Assembly: GCA_000634515.1 (NCBI GenBank)
Contig: JFNU01000004.1
Span: 1-64,000, forward strand
Reading direction: 5' to 3'
Source: Prochlorococcus sp. scB245a_520K10
GTDB taxonomy: Bacteria > Cyanobacteriota > Cyanobacteriia > PCC-6307 > Cyanobiaceae
DNA length: 64,000 nucleotides
The notes beneath the pieces are model-generated. The model ran no database searches. It saw only the letters and a program-made list of their open reading frames with translations, and was not told where the DNA came from. Shown one piece after another: positions 47,656 to 58,381 of this stretch; the first letter of the stretch is position 1, and the number at the start of each line of letters is the position of its first letter. Both the position numbers and the translations under genes were made by a program.

Positions 47656-48761
47656 TTTATTAAATCTAGGACCTTGTAATTCTCCCAGAAAAAAATCATT
47701 TGTTCTTCAGTTCCAATACTAACTCTTATTGACTGACCAATATTTTTTTTGTTTTCCATACTTCTAATAAGGATACCTTTTTCTCTCATCTGTTGTATTA
47801 AGATTTTAGGATCTTTTTTTGGCCAAATTAAGAAATAATTACCTCCACTAAAGTGAGTTCTTATTTTTGTTGATTTAAATTTATTTAAAATCCATTCTCT
47901 TGCTTGTTTAACTTCTAAAACATAATTATCAATATATGATTTGTCTTTAAGTGCTGCTAATGCTGCTGTTATAGCAAAGCTATTTACATCATATGGCCCT
48001 GTAACTTTGTTAATGTACTGCATTAAAGTTTTATTGCCAAAAGTAAAACCTATTCTTAAACCAGCTAAACCTGCTGTTTTTGAAAGAGATTGGATTATTA
48101 GTATATTTTTATTCTTTTCAAAATCTATAGAATCAAGAAGACTATCTCCATTAAATTTTTCATATAGTTCATCAACAATTATCAATGAATCGTGCTTGAT
48201 ATTAGCTAAGTTAATTATCTCTTGAGCGCTTAAAACCGTTCCTGTTGGATTATTTGGATTACAAATAAAGATTAACTTTGGATTATGCTTTATAATTTTC
48301 TTCCTAAATTCTTCGATGGGGAATAGAAAATTTTCTCCAATGTAAGAACAAGTTATTTTCTTCATTCCACGCATTTCTGAACAAGGAGAATAGTAACCAA
48401 AAGTTGGATTTGTGGTTAGAAATATTTGATCTTTTTCTCCAAAGCAATTAAAAATTGCATTTATTGCTGCATCTGCTCCATTGAAAATTCCTATTTCATC
48501 ATTATCAAATTTTCTTGAATCAAGATAATTATCACATAAAAAATTTTTTAATAAATTATATTCTGGATAAATTGAAATCTCATCTAAGTTTATAGCTTGT
48601 AATGCCTCTAAAACCTTTGGACTTGGACCTAAAGTATTTTCATTAAAGTCTAAGCGGAGTAAATTTCTTCTATTTTCTAACGGTGCAGAGTAGGACTGCA
48701 TATTTATTATTTCTTCTCTTGGTTTTGGGAAAAGATTATTTAATGGATCAAAATTATTCAT
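47652..48761 (-). CDS. hisC: Histidinol-phosphate aminotransferase-like enzyme
   Basis: 369 residues of class II PLP aminotransferases. Family motifs are FNENTLGPSPKVLEAL, FICNPNNPTGTVLS, IIVDELYEKF and the PLP lysine in SLSKTAGLAGLRIGF. Histidinol phosphate is the likely substrate, but related enzymes use aromatic amino acids. It overlaps argS by 1 bp (TAATG), a coupled pair. A second, more distant relative lies at 62506-63630. Confidence 0.88.
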   Translation of the reverse strand: MNNFDPLNNLFPKPREEIINMQSYSAPLENRRNLLRLDFNENTLGPSPKVLEALQAINLDEISIYPEYNLLKNFLCDNYLDSRKFDNDEIGIFNGADAAINAIFNCFGEKDQIFLTTNPTFGYYSPCSEMRGMKKITCSYIGENFLFPIEEFRKKIIKHNPKLIFICNPNNPTGTVLSAQEIINLANIKHDSLIIVDELYEKFNGDSLLDSIDFEKNKNILIIQSLSKTAGLAGLRIGFTFGNKTLMQYINKVTGPYDVNSFAITAALAALKDKSYIDNYVLEVKQAREWILNKFKSTKIRTHFSGGNYFLIWPKKDPKILIQQMREKGILIRSMENKKNIGQSIRVSIGTEEQMIFFWENYKVLDLIN

Positions 48762-50575
48762 TACATTCTTTCTAAAGTTTCAATTCCTAGAAGCTCTAAG
48801 CTTAATTTTAGTGTTTTTGCAGTTAGGTCACATAAATTAAGTCTTGAAATTTTTATATTTTTTTCTTCTTTGAGGATTGGAACTTGATCATAGAATCTAT
48901 TAAAAGTCTGACATAGCTCAAAAAGATAATTACATAGTCTATTTGGCATTAAGTCTTTTTCAATAGAAATTATGACTTCATCGAAGTTAAGTAATTTTCT
49001 GATAAGTTTCCATTCAGATTTATGTTCATAATTTATGTATTGACAATCTTTAGAGTCATAAACAAAATCATTTTTTCTTTTAATTCCTGAAATTCTTACA
49101 AGTGTATATAACAAATAAGGAGCAGTATTTCCATTCAGGGAAAGCATTTTATCAAAACTAAATTGATAATTAGTAATCCTATTTTGACTTAAATCTGCAT
49201 ACTTAACAGCTCCTAATCCAATGATTCTTGAAGTATTTGCAATAAATTCTTCTTTCTCATAACGATTTTCATTTTCTAATCTTTTCAATAAATCTTCTTT
49301 TGCTCTTCTAACTGCTTCTTTTAATAGATCTTTTAGACGTATTGTTTCACCTTCCCTTGTTTTTAGTTTTTTGCCATCAATTCCTTGAACCAACCCAAAA
49401 GGTACATGGTCAACTTGACACTTATCTGGAATCCATTTTGCTTTTTTTGCAACTTGAAAAACTCCAGCAAAATGATTTGCTTGTCCATGATCAGTTACAT
49501 AAATAATTCTTGAAGCATTATCACCATTAGGTGCTTTATTGAATCTGTATCTTATGGCAGCAAGATCTGTGGTGGCATAGTTAAAACCGCCATCTTTTTT
49601 TTGAATAATTAGCGGTAAAGGTTTGCCTTCTTTATTAGTCATACCATCTAAAAATACACATTTTGCACCTTGATCTTCTACGAGTAATTTTTTAAAATTC
49701 AAATCCTCAATAACTGATTTTAATAAGGGATTATAAAAAGATTCACCTCTTTCTTTTATTTTTATTTTTAAATTTTTATAGATTTCATCAAATTCTTTTC
49801 TCGATTGATCACATAATAATTTCCAAGCTTGAATTGATTTACTATCTCCACTTTGTAACTTAACTACCTCCTCTCTAGATCTTTTTTGGAATTCAGATTC
49901 ATTATCAAATCTTTTTTTTGATGCTTTATAAAATTCAACTAAATCACTTATCTTTATCTTTCCTATTTCTTCTAAGTCATTTGAATATAAATCTTTGAGC
50001 TGAGTAATAAGCATTCCAAATTGTGTTCCCCAATCACCAACATGATTTAGTCTTAATACTTCATAACCTCTTAATTCGAAAATTCTGGATATTGAGTCTC
50101 CTATTATTGTTGATCTTAAATGCCCTACATGCATTTCTTTAGCAATATTAGGACTAGAAAAATCTACAATAACTTTATTTGATATGCAACTATCTAAATC
50201 TTTTTTAATTTGAGGTACTCCAGACCTTTGGCATTGAATATTTGATTTAATTTCATTTATTAGAACTTCATCTTTTAATTTTATATTTATAAATCCAGGT
50301 CCAGCTATTTCTAGACTATTGCACAATTTTGATATGCTTTTATTTTTTTTTAAAAGGTTAATAAAATTATGAGAAATATCTCTTGGATTCTTTTTATATA
50401 TTTTAGATAAACTCAAACAAACATTACATTGATAATCACCAAACTCTTCTTTAGTTGCTTGTGTGATTAAATTTTTTCTAAGATTTTCGAACTCTCCTTC
50501 TTTATCATTTTTTTTAAGACTATCTAAAAGAGATTTTTCAAAGTTTTTTGTTAATTCTTTAATAATGATTAGCAT
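48761..50575 (-). CDS. argS: Arginyl-tRNA synthetase
   Basis: 604 residues, class I synthetase with the HIGH-like HVGH at 149-152 ([12 protein letters not shown]) and the [15 protein letters not shown] segment in place of a strict KMSKS. The N-terminal Add-1 domain and the C-terminal anticodon-binding domain with DALRIS-like stretch are at expected places. Start ATG 50575; 27 bp downstream of nadC's stop on the minus strand. Confidence 0.97.
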   Translation of the reverse strand: MLIIIKELTKNFEKSLLDSLKKNDKEGEFENLRKNLITQATKEEFGDYQCNVCLSLSKIYKKNPRDISHNFINLLKKNKSISKLCNSLEIAGPGFINIKLKDEVLINEIKSNIQCQRSGVPQIKKDLDSCISNKVIVDFSSPNIAKEMHVGHLRSTIIGDSISRIFELRGYEVLRLNHVGDWGTQFGMLITQLKDLYSNDLEEIGKIKISDLVEFYKASKKRFDNESEFQKRSREEVVKLQSGDSKSIQAWKLLCDQSRKEFDEIYKNLKIKIKERGESFYNPLLKSVIEDLNFKKLLVEDQGAKCVFLDGMTNKEGKPLPLIIQKKDGGFNYATTDLAAIRYRFNKAPNGDNASRIIYVTDHGQANHFAGVFQVAKKAKWIPDKCQVDHVPFGLVQGIDGKKLKTREGETIRLKDLLKEAVRRAKEDLLKRLENENRYEKEEFIANTSRIIGLGAVKYADLSQNRITNYQFSFDKMLSLNGNTAPYLLYTLVRISGIKRKNDFVYDSKDCQYINYEHKSEWKLIRKLLNFDEVIISIEKDLMPNRLCNYLFELCQTFNRFYDQVPILKEEKNIKISRLNLCDLTAKTLKLSLELLGIETLERM

Positions 50576-50602
50576 TATTTATTCAATTATTTTTCTATAT
50601 GA

Positions 50603-51469
50603 TTAATTAATATAACGCATACTTAAATCAATCCAATTACTTTTGGTAATTGAAGAACTTGTTGAAATTAAATCAATACCTTTTATTAGATATTTACTAA
50701 TTTCATTAGGGTTTATTCCTGAAACTTCTATTATCAAATTTTTATTGACCTCTTTTTTTAAGCTATTTATTGATAAATCTCTTAATTCCTGAACGTTTTT
50801 TTTGATTGTTTCAGGGTTAATTTCATCTAATAAGACACTATCTGCACCTGCTAATACTGCTTCTTTTGCCTGTTTTATATTCTCAGCTTCAATTATGATA
50901 TGAGTTGTAAAAGGCGAATTAAGTCGAATTTTTTTTACTGCATTTTTAAGATTATCTGTCCATGCAATGTGATTTTCTTTTATCATAGCTGCATCGTATA
51001 AACCCATTCTATGATTTACTCCACCTCCGCATCTGAATGCATATTTTTCAAATATTCTTAAGCCAGGAGTAGTTTTTCTAGTATCTGCTAATTTTATATT
51101 TGTGCCTTCTAACTTATTTACAAGATTCTTTGTATAAGTTGATATTCCAGATAAATGCATTGCTATATTTAAGCTGATTCTTTCACTAGCGAGCAAACTT
51201 TTTGAAGGTCCATATATTTCTAAGAGTTTTTGATCTTTAAGAAATTTATCACCATCAGAGATATTAAATTTTGAACTTATTTTTAAATCAATCTTTTTAA
51301 AAATTTCCTTTATTATATTCACCCCACAAAATATACCGTCTTCATTTGCAATCCAATATGCATTACCATTCTCTTCTGTAATAGAAGGACTTGTTAGATC
51401 TCCCCTACCTATATCTTCATCGATCCAATTATCAATGATCTTACTTATTATGGGAGTATTTAAATCCAC
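50603..51469 (-). CDS. nadC: Nicotinate-nucleotide pyrophosphorylase (quinolinate phosphoribosyltransferase)
   Basis: 288 residues. NadC makes nicotinate mononucleotide from quinolinate and PRPP. Motifs: EDIGRGDLTSPSI (start), LADTRKTTPGLR, GGGVNHRMGLYDAAMIKENHI, and ADSVLLDEINPE. It starts at GTG 51467-51469. It precedes argS on the minus strand, 83 bp downstream of mnmE. Confidence 0.97.
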   Translation of the reverse strand: MDLNTPIISKIIDNWIDEDIGRGDLTSPSITEENGNAYWIANEDGIFCGVNIIKEIFKKIDLKISSKFNISDGDKFLKDQKLLEIYGPSKSLLASERISLNIAMHLSGISTYTKNLVNKLEGTNIKLADTRKTTPGLRIFEKYAFRCGGGVNHRMGLYDAAMIKENHIAWTDNLKNAVKKIRLNSPFTTHIIIEAENIKQAKEAVLAGADSVLLDEINPETIKKNVQELRDLSINSLKKEVNKNLIIEVSGINPNEISKYLIKGIDLISTSSSITKSNWIDLSMRYIN

Positions 51470-51552
51470 TAAACTAAAAAAATAATTAATTAATAAAAAT
51501 TAAACTGAAGTTAGAGAATCAACTATATATCACTATGTAATTTAACTCAAAT

Positions 51553-52935
51553 TTATTTACCAATACAAAACTTAGAAAAAATATTATCAAGAAGTTCCTC
51601 TGTTAATTCTTGACCAGTTATTTTAGATAAGTTTTGAATACTGTCTCTCAGTTCTATTGATATCAAATCAAATGGTAATTTATTTTTAATTATTATATCA
51701 GTATCATTTAAATTAGATAAGCAAGCAGACAAATTCGTTAGATGTCTTTCGTTTAAAAATATATTTATATTTTCTAATTGTTTTAATCCGCATTTTTTTA
51801 TAATTGTGTCGATTAATAATCTTTCACCATCATTATTTTTAATGCTCATAAGAATTGTGTTTTTTAACTCATTTGGATTAATGTTAGTAGAATCAATTAA
51901 ATCTTTTTTATTTCCCAAAATAGTAATTAATTTTTCTTTAGGTATTTCTTTTATTATTTTTTTGTCTTCTTCATTAAATCCTTCTTCAAGACTATAAAGA
52001 TAAATTATAAAATCTGACTCTTTAATTTTTCCAAAACTTTTTTTAATTCCAATACTTTCAATTTGTTCATGAGTTTCTCTTATTCCAGCAGTATCAATTA
52101 TTTTCATTGGAATGTCATTAATAGTTAAATTTACTTCAATAACATCTCTAGTTGTTCCAGGAATATTAGTGACGATTGCCTTCTCTTTTTTTGCAAGTAA
52201 ATTCAGTAATGAGCTTTTACCAACATTTGTTTTGCCAATCAGTGCAATGGATATTCCATTATGAATATATGAATTTCTTTTTGCATTTTTTATGAGTAAT
52301 TCTATTTTCTCTTTTACTCTTTTTATGTTTTTTAGATATTTGGAGTAATCAAAATCTGATAAGTCTTCTTCAAAATCAACTCTCGCTTCTATCTCGCAAA
52401 GTTCATTTATAAGGTCATTTTTTATATCATCAATTTTTTTCTTTATTTCTCCTTGAACCCCGCTAAAAGCTAACTCTGCTGATCTCGTATTACTTGCTTT
52501 AATTAATTGATTAATTGACTCGGCTTGAGTAAGATCTATTTTTCCATTGAGAAAAGCTCTTTGACTAAATTCTCCTGGATTTGCAAGTCTAACTCTAGAA
52601 TTACTAGATAATAATATTTTAAGAACTTTATTTACTAAGATAATTCCTCCATGACAATGTATTTCAACAACATCCTCTCCAGTGAAGCTATTTGGTGATT
52701 TCATTACTAAAATCAAAACCTCATCTATAAATTTATTTTGTTTATTTTCCTGAATAAAACCGTGAAAAACTCTATGGGATTCCCATGCATATTTAGATTT
52801 CGTTGCAACAATCTTTTTGCACGAATTTATTGCGTCTTGACCTGATACTCTTATTATCGCAATGCCTCCTTTTCCTATACTTATAGCGGAAGCAATTGCT
52901 GCTATCGTATCTTCTGAAGTAACTAACGAATCCAT
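51553..52935 (-). CDS. mnmE: tRNA modification GTPase MnmE
   Basis: 460 residues. The N-terminal folate-binding domain contains [18 protein letters not shown], and the inserted G domain has P-loop GKTNVGKS at 234-241 and DTAGIRE. The C-terminal end is FCIGK with Cys457, the catalytic motif. With GidA/MnmG it modifies wobble uridines. It is divergent from the DUF2062 gene across 67 bp. Confidence 0.97.
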   Translation of the reverse strand: MDSLVTSEDTIAAIASAISIGKGGIAIIRVSGQDAINSCKKIVATKSKYAWESHRVFHGFIQENKQNKFIDEVLILVMKSPNSFTGEDVVEIHCHGGIILVNKVLKILLSSNSRVRLANPGEFSQRAFLNGKIDLTQAESINQLIKASNTRSAELAFSGVQGEIKKKIDDIKNDLINELCEIEARVDFEEDLSDFDYSKYLKNIKRVKEKIELLIKNAKRNSYIHNGISIALIGKTNVGKSSLLNLLAKKEKAIVTNIPGTTRDVIEVNLTINDIPMKIIDTAGIRETHEQIESIGIKKSFGKIKESDFIIYLYSLEEGFNEEDKKIIKEIPKEKLITILGNKKDLIDSTNINPNELKNTILMSIKNNDGERLLIDTIIKKCGLKQLENINIFLNERHLTNLSACLSNLNDTDIIIKNKLPFDLISIELRDSIQNLSKITGQELTEELLDNIFSKFCIGK

Positions 52936-53002
52936 CTCTCGCTTTGTTGTGGATAATTAAGTAAAATTATCAAGAATTAAATTTTTGAATTTTTCTTTCT
53001 GA

Positions 53003-53446
53003 ATGAGATCTAAAAGAGATATTAGCTTTAAAAAAATTCTATCATTATTTAGGCATCAGAATGGAAGTCCTTTCTTTAATGCTAAGGGTTTAGCTATAGG
53101 TGTATTTAGTGGTTGCTTTCCTTTTTTTGGGTTTCAGACTTTACTAGGGATATTTTTTGCAAAACTAGCTAAAGGAAATATTGTTCTAGCTGCAATTGGA
53201 ACTTGGATCAGTAACCCCTTTACTTATATTCCACTTTATTATTTGAACTACAAAGTTGGTTCTTTTTTTTTAAATAACTCTTCTAATAACCTTAATGAAA
53301 AAAGTTTTGTTATTCATGACTTATGGAAACAAGGTAGAACTTTTTCACTATCGCTTCTATTAGGTTCATCTTGTGTTGGGTTGTTATTAGCTTTGATTTG
53401 TGGCTGTATCGTTTTCTTTATCTACAAGATAAAAATTAAAAGATAG
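53003..53446 (+). CDS. DUF2062 membrane protein
   Basis: 147 residues with the DUF2062 signature: SPFFNAKGLAIGVFSGCFPFFG and GTWISNPFTYIPLYYLNY. Hydrophobic segments at about 28-44, 52-75 and 114-142. The function of the family is unsettled; it is often near lipid or polysaccharide genes. It converges on rel with 19 bp between stops. Confidence 0.9.
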   Translation: MRSKRDISFKKILSLFRHQNGSPFFNAKGLAIGVFSGCFPFFGFQTLLGIFFAKLAKGNIVLAAIGTWISNPFTYIPLYYLNYKVGSFFLNNSSNNLNEKSFVIHDLWKQGRTFSLSLLLGSSCVGLLLALICGCIVFFIYKIKIKR

Positions 53447-53465
53447 ATTGATTTGATTTTTAAAA

Positions 53466-55775
53466 TTAACTTTGTTCAACTCTGGCAATATCTAAAACAT
53501 CTGCCATTGATTTGATTTGGTCAATTGTTTTGTGAAGCTGATTATAACTTTCTAGGCCTACGCAGAGATTAATAATAGCTGGTTTACCATAAGCAGTTTT
53601 AACATTGGCATCGCTAACATTTATACCTTTATCAGATAACCTCATAAGAATATCTTTAAGAATTCCAACCCTATCAATCACTTCTATTCGCAGCTGAATT
53701 GGAAATTTATTATCGAGATTTTTATTATCTTGATTCCATCCAACAGGTAATCTTCTCTCTATTGGAATTGGCATGACATTTTCACAATCTGACCTATGAA
53801 TGGTTATCCCATGGTTACCGAGAGATACGGTACCTACAATATCTTCACCTGGAAGTGGGGAACAGCATTTACCTAACCTATAATCAAGACCTTCTATCCC
53901 AGAAATTGGCGATTTAGTTACTACATCAGGTTTATTAGAGGATAAGTTACTATTACTTTTAAAAGATTTTGCTATTTCAGAGTCAGAAACATTTTTTACA
54001 TCTTCAGTCTGTAATTTTATTTCTTCCCTTAGTCTGTTTAATACTTGATGTAAAGTTAAACCACCAAAACCAAGTGATGAAAGAAGATCTTCAGTAGTTT
54101 TTAAATTGCATCTATTTGCAACTTTTTTCATAGCATCGCTAGAAAGTAATGTTTCAAAACCATTTCGACCTACTTCTTTTTCGAGTAAATCTCTACCTCT
54201 TTTAATCGTTTCATCACGATGGCTTTTCTTATACCATTGGCGGATTCTATTTTTAGCAGTTGGTGTAACTACAAAGTTCAGCCAATCCAAGCTTGGAGTG
54301 GCATTATTATTTGTCATAATTTCTATGAAGTCACCATTTTGAAGTGCTGTAGATAATGGAGACAGCTTTTCATTAATTCTTATTCCATTACAGTGATTTC
54401 CAACTTCAGAATGAATTCTGTAAGCGAAATCTATCGCGGTAGATCCTTTTCTTAAACCAACAACATCTCCTTTTGGAGTGATCACAAATACTTCTTCATC
54501 AAATAAATCTTCTTTAATTGAAGCTAAATAATCATTATGATCCCCTTCATTACCTTCTTGTTGCCATTCGACTAATTGTCTTAGCCAATTAAATCTTTCA
54601 GCATTGCTTTTGGCAGGAGAACCACCCTCTTTATATTGCCAATGAGCGGCTATACCATATTCAGCAATTTGATGCATAGAAGTGGTTCTAATTTGAACTT
54701 CTATAGGGCGATGCCTTCCAATCACAGATGTGTGTAAAGACTGATATCCATTGGGTTTTGGTAATCCTATGTAGTCTTTAAATCTACCTGGAATTGGTTT
54801 GAAAGTATCATGAACAACTGCTAAAGCTCTATAACAACTATCTGAATTGTCCACGATAATTCTTAGGGCAGCAACGTCATAAATCTCGTGAAAATGCTTT
54901 TGTTGTCTTTCCATTTTGCTCCAGATGCCATAAAGATGTTTTGGCCTTCCAGTTATTTCAAAATTTTTCAGACCTGCAGAAACTAAGTTTTCCTTCATAA
55001 GATTCAAAGTTACTTTTAATCTTTTTTCTCTATCACTTCTTTTAACAGCGATTTGATCTTTAAGATCTTGATATTCCCTAGGCTCCAAGAATTTAAAAGC
55101 TAAATCCTCTAATTCCCATTTAAATCTGTTTATTCCTAGTCGATTAGCTAATGGTGCATAAATCTCTCGTGTTTCTCTCGCTATTCTTTGTTTTCTTTCA
55201 TCATTTAGCCATTCAATTGTTCTCATGTTATGAAGTCGATCTGCAAGTTTTACTAAAACAACTCTAATATCGCTGGCCATAGCCAAAAACATTTTCCTAA
55301 GATTTTCAGCTTGTGCTTCAGTCCTGTTGTTAAAGTGAATTCCTCCTAATTTTGTTACACCTTCTACAAGTATTTTTACTTCTAATCCAAAATTTGTTTC
55401 TATTTCGGATAAATCAATGCCAGTATCTTCAACAACATCATGTAAAAGTCCTGCAGCGATTACGGATGGACTAGCACCTATTTCTTTGAGGAGGTTTGCG
55501 ACAGCAACTGGGTGGATAATGTATGGCTCGCCACTCGCGCGGAATTGTCCATCATGAGCTTTATAAGCAAGTTTAAAAGCCCTTACTATAAGGTTTTGAT
55601 TATCATTATTTTCTTTATTTGATTTTTCAAAATTATTAATATCTTTAAGAAGCCAAGCGGGAATTTTTATTTGATAATTCAAAAATTCACTTTCATATTT
55701 TTTATTTTCAGGCAAAATAGTTTTGGAAACTTCAATTTCGTTTATTTCTTTTGAATTTGCAGCTGCCTCAGACAT
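53466..55775 (-). CDS. spoT: Bifunctional (p)ppGpp synthetase/hydrolase (Rel/SpoT)
   Basis: 769 residues, with an HD hydrolase domain (about 65-220; IIHPVAVANLL, LLHDVVEDTG), a synthetase domain (about 270-380; RFKDYIGLPKPNGYQSLHTS, where the RFKD motif is of the bifunctional type), a TGS domain (about 440-500; FVITPKGDVVGL) and a C-terminal ACT domain (690-765). Both hydrolase and synthetase motifs look intact. The stringent alarmone in cyanobacteria responds to dark and starvation. No second alarmone gene is in the window. Confidence 0.97.
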   Translation of the reverse strand: MSEAAANSKEINEIEVSKTILPENKKYESEFLNYQIKIPAWLLKDINNFEKSNKENNDNQNLIVRAFKLAYKAHDGQFRASGEPYIIHPVAVANLLKEIGASPSVIAAGLLHDVVEDTGIDLSEIETNFGLEVKILVEGVTKLGGIHFNNRTEAQAENLRKMFLAMASDIRVVLVKLADRLHNMRTIEWLNDERKQRIARETREIYAPLANRLGINRFKWELEDLAFKFLEPREYQDLKDQIAVKRSDREKRLKVTLNLMKENLVSAGLKNFEITGRPKHLYGIWSKMERQQKHFHEIYDVAALRIIVDNSDSCYRALAVVHDTFKPIPGRFKDYIGLPKPNGYQSLHTSVIGRHRPIEVQIRTTSMHQIAEYGIAAHWQYKEGGSPAKSNAERFNWLRQLVEWQQEGNEGDHNDYLASIKEDLFDEEVFVITPKGDVVGLRKGSTAIDFAYRIHSEVGNHCNGIRINEKLSPLSTALQNGDFIEIMTNNNATPSLDWLNFVVTPTAKNRIRQWYKKSHRDETIKRGRDLLEKEVGRNGFETLLSSDAMKKVANRCNLKTTEDLLSSLGFGGLTLHQVLNRLREEIKLQTEDVKNVSDSEIAKSFKSNSNLSSNKPDVVTKSPISGIEGLDYRLGKCCSPLPGEDIVGTVSLGNHGITIHRSDCENVMPIPIERRLPVGWNQDNKNLDNKFPIQLRIEVIDRVGILKDILMRLSDKGINVSDANVKTAYGKPAIINLCVGLESYNQLHKTIDQIKSMADVLDIARVEQS

Positions 55776-55830
55776 TTTATATTGCTTTAAATGTATTTTA
55801 TTTAGGTCTAGATAAATTTGCTATAAAATC

Positions 55831-57429
55831 ATGGAAATAAATAAAGAAAAAATTCTTGTAGTTAAAAATCTTACCGTTAAATATGGTTTAAAACAGCAAC
55901 CTATCATCAAAAATTTTAATCTTGAAATAGATAGGGGAGATCATTTAGCCTTAATAGGACCCTCTGGATGTGGAAAGACTACTTTTGCAAAAACATTAGT
56001 AAATATATTGCCTAAAAAGGCAACCTCTAGAGGGTATTTATCGATTTGTAGTGAAGATCCTAGGAAAATAAATAACAAAGAAGCACAATTATTTAGAAGA
56101 AAAAATTTTGGATTTATTTATCAAGATTCAATAAAAAAACTTAACCCACTTATGCGAGTTGGGGATCATCTATATGAATTATTTGAAACTCATGATCAAA
56201 CTAAATCATCTGTAGTTATCAAAAAATTAGTAAAAGAAGTTTTTCAAAAAGTAGGAATTGAAGAAAGCAGACTTGATTCTTTCCCACATCAATTTAGCGG
56301 CGGAATGAGACAGAGAGTTTCTATAGCAATGGCTCTTGCTTTAAAACCTAAATTATTAATAGCTGATGAACCTACAACAAGCTTAGATACCAAAACAAGT
56401 TTTGAAATTATGCAAGAAATAATTCAGTTGTGTAATGAATTCGATACTACTTTAATTTTAATTAGTCACGATATTAATCTTGCAGCAAAGTGGTGTAAAA
56501 AAGTTGCAATAATTGAAAAGGGATCGATTGTTGAAAAAGGTAATATATTAAATATTCTTCAAGCACCAAAATCAGATATCGGGATAAAGTTAGTAAATGC
56601 CTCAAAAATAGTATTAGAACCAAATACTAAAAATAAAACTAGAGATGATGTCGTTTTAGAGGTAAATAACTTAAGACATTGGTATAAATTAAATTCTTCA
56701 ATTTTTTTGAATAAATACTGTAAGGCTTTAAATGAAGTTAGTTTCAAATTATATAAGAATGAGACTCTTGGAATAGTTGGCTCTTCAGGCAGCGGTAAAA
56801 GTACATTATGTAGGGCTTTAATCGGACTTCTGAAAGTTAGAGGTGGTGAAATAAAAATTTATGATAAAAATCTTGCATCAAAAAAAAATAAATCTTTTAA
56901 AAAGCACAATAATATGCAAATTATTTTTCAAGATCCTTTTTCAAGTTTGAATCCGAAAATGACAATTAAAAATCTTTTGGAAGATATATTTTTTATTCAA
57001 AGAATTTCAGATAAAAGAAAAATTGAAAAGGAAATAAAATTAATGTTTAGAAATTTAAATCTTCCCTTGAAGAATGATTTTTTTAATTCTTATCCCAGTC
57101 AATTATCTGGTGGTCAATTGCAAAGAATTTCATTAGCCAGGGCACTACTGTTGAAACCAAAAATTTTGATTTGTGATGAGAGCGTAAATATGTTAGATGC
57201 TTCAGTAAAAATAGAGATTCTTGAATTATTAAGAGTCTTGCAAGAAAAAATGAATTTAACGATCATCTTTATCACTCACGATCTAGGCATTGCTAAAAGA
57301 TTTTGTGATAGGTTGCTAGTCATGAATCATGGAAAGATAGTTGATGAAGGAGAAAGTTCTACATTATTCACTAAAACTCAAAACGCGTATACAAAATCAC
57401 TTCTAAACTCCTCTTTAAATCTTAATTAA
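55831..57429 (+). CDS. Fused two-domain ABC transporter ATPase (dipeptide/nickel class)
   Basis: 532 residues with two ABC domains in one chain. Domain 1 (1-250) has Walker A GPSGCGKT (43-50), signature FSGGMRQRVS and Walker B LLIADEPTTSLD. Domain 2 (about 275-525) has GSSGSGKST, LSGGQLQRIS and ILICDESVNMLD, a divergent D-loop region. This is the DppD-DppF arrangement of oligopeptide/nickel/glutathione importers, fused. The permease and binding protein genes are not adjacent. It overlaps rluD by 8 bp at the 3' end. Confidence 0.9.
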   Translation: MEINKEKILVVKNLTVKYGLKQQPIIKNFNLEIDRGDHLALIGPSGCGKTTFAKTLVNILPKKATSRGYLSICSEDPRKINNKEAQLFRRKNFGFIYQDSIKKLNPLMRVGDHLYELFETHDQTKSSVVIKKLVKEVFQKVGIEESRLDSFPHQFSGGMRQRVSIAMALALKPKLLIADEPTTSLDTKTSFEIMQEIIQLCNEFDTTLILISHDINLAAKWCKKVAIIEKGSIVEKGNILNILQAPKSDIGIKLVNASKIVLEPNTKNKTRDDVVLEVNNLRHWYKLNSSIFLNKYCKALNEVSFKLYKNETLGIVGSSGSGKSTLCRALIGLLKVRGGEIKIYDKNLASKKNKSFKKHNNMQIIFQDPFSSLNPKMTIKNLLEDIFFIQRISDKRKIEKEIKLMFRNLNLPLKNDFFNSYPSQLSGGQLQRISLARALLLKPKILICDESVNMLDASVKIEILELLRVLQEKMNLTIIFITHDLGIAKRFCDRLLVMNHGKIVDEGESSTLFTKTQNAYTKSLLNSSLNLN

Positions 57430-58381
57430 CTTTAAGAACATTGAGTAATTTCTGAAAATCTAATGGTAATTCTGCTTCAAATATCATTTCTTTACCATTT
57501 ATTGGGTGTATAAGTCCAAGCTTTATAGCGTGTAACGCTTGGCCCTCTAATTTACATGGTAGTTTTTTACATCTTCCATATAACGGATCACCCACAATTG
57601 GATGATTAATGTGAGCGCAATGAACCCTTATTTGATGCGTTCGTCCAGTATCTAGTTTGAAACTCATTAATGAGTAATTGCCCAATCTTTCTTTTAATTT
57701 CCAATAGGTACAGGCATACCTACCTGAAGTTTCTTCAACTACTTTATATTTCAATCTATTTAATCTATCTCTGCCAATGTGTCCCACTATTTGGCCTTCT
57801 TCAGAATTAGGCGCTCCATGAATTACTGCAATATATTCTCGAGAAGCTATTTTTTCTTTGATTTGTTTCTGGAGATTTACTAATGCCTCCTGGCTTTTTG
57901 CTACCACCATACATCCAGATGTATCTTTATCTAATCTGTGAACAATCCCAGGTCTTAGTTTTCCATTAATTCCAGGTAAATCATTACAGTGAAAAAGTAA
58001 TCCATTAACTAAAGTTCCAGATTTGTGTCCAGGGGCTGGATGAACAATTAGTCCTGATTGCTTATTAATTACTATGATATGCTCGTCTTCAAAAAGGATT
58101 TTTAAATCCATTTTTTCAGGTTTCAAATATATAAGAGGTTCTGGAGGAGGCATCCAGATTTGAACATTGTCGCCATTTTTTAATGGGGTCTTTGCTTTAG
58201 CGGTCTTATAGTTTACAAGGACTAAACCTGAATTTATAAAATGTTGAATTCTTGCTCTGCTTTGTTCTGGCCTTTTACTTACCAACCATCTGTCTAGCCT
58301 CATAGGAAGAGGTAGCTCATAAATAATTTCTATAAGTTCACCTTCTCCAATGCCGAAAGAATTTTTGTTATTTAATTCCAT
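57422..58381 (-). CDS. rluD: Ribosomal large-subunit pseudouridine synthase, RluD family
   Basis: 319 residues with an N-terminal S4 RNA-binding domain (about 26-80; MRLDRWLVSK) and the pseudouridylase core with catalytic Asp151 (GIVHRLDKDTSG). It modifies 23S rRNA uridines around position 1911-1917 in the RluD family. Start ATG 58381 overlaps the rbgA stop by 10 bp, so the two are coupled, a common pairing of ribosome-assembly factors. Confidence 0.94.
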   Translation of the reverse strand: MELNNKNSFGIGEGELIEIIYELPLPMRLDRWLVSKRPEQSRARIQHFINSGLVLVNYKTAKAKTPLKNGDNVQIWMPPPEPLIYLKPEKMDLKILFEDEHIIVINKQSGLIVHPAPGHKSGTLVNGLLFHCNDLPGINGKLRPGIVHRLDKDTSGCMVVAKSQEALVNLQKQIKEKIASREYIAVIHGAPNSEEGQIVGHIGRDRLNRLKYKVVEETSGRYACTYWKLKERLGNYSLMSFKLDTGRTHQIRVHCAHINHPIVGDPLYGRCKKLPCKLEGQALHAIKLGLIHPINGKEMIFEAELPLDFQKLLNVLKVN

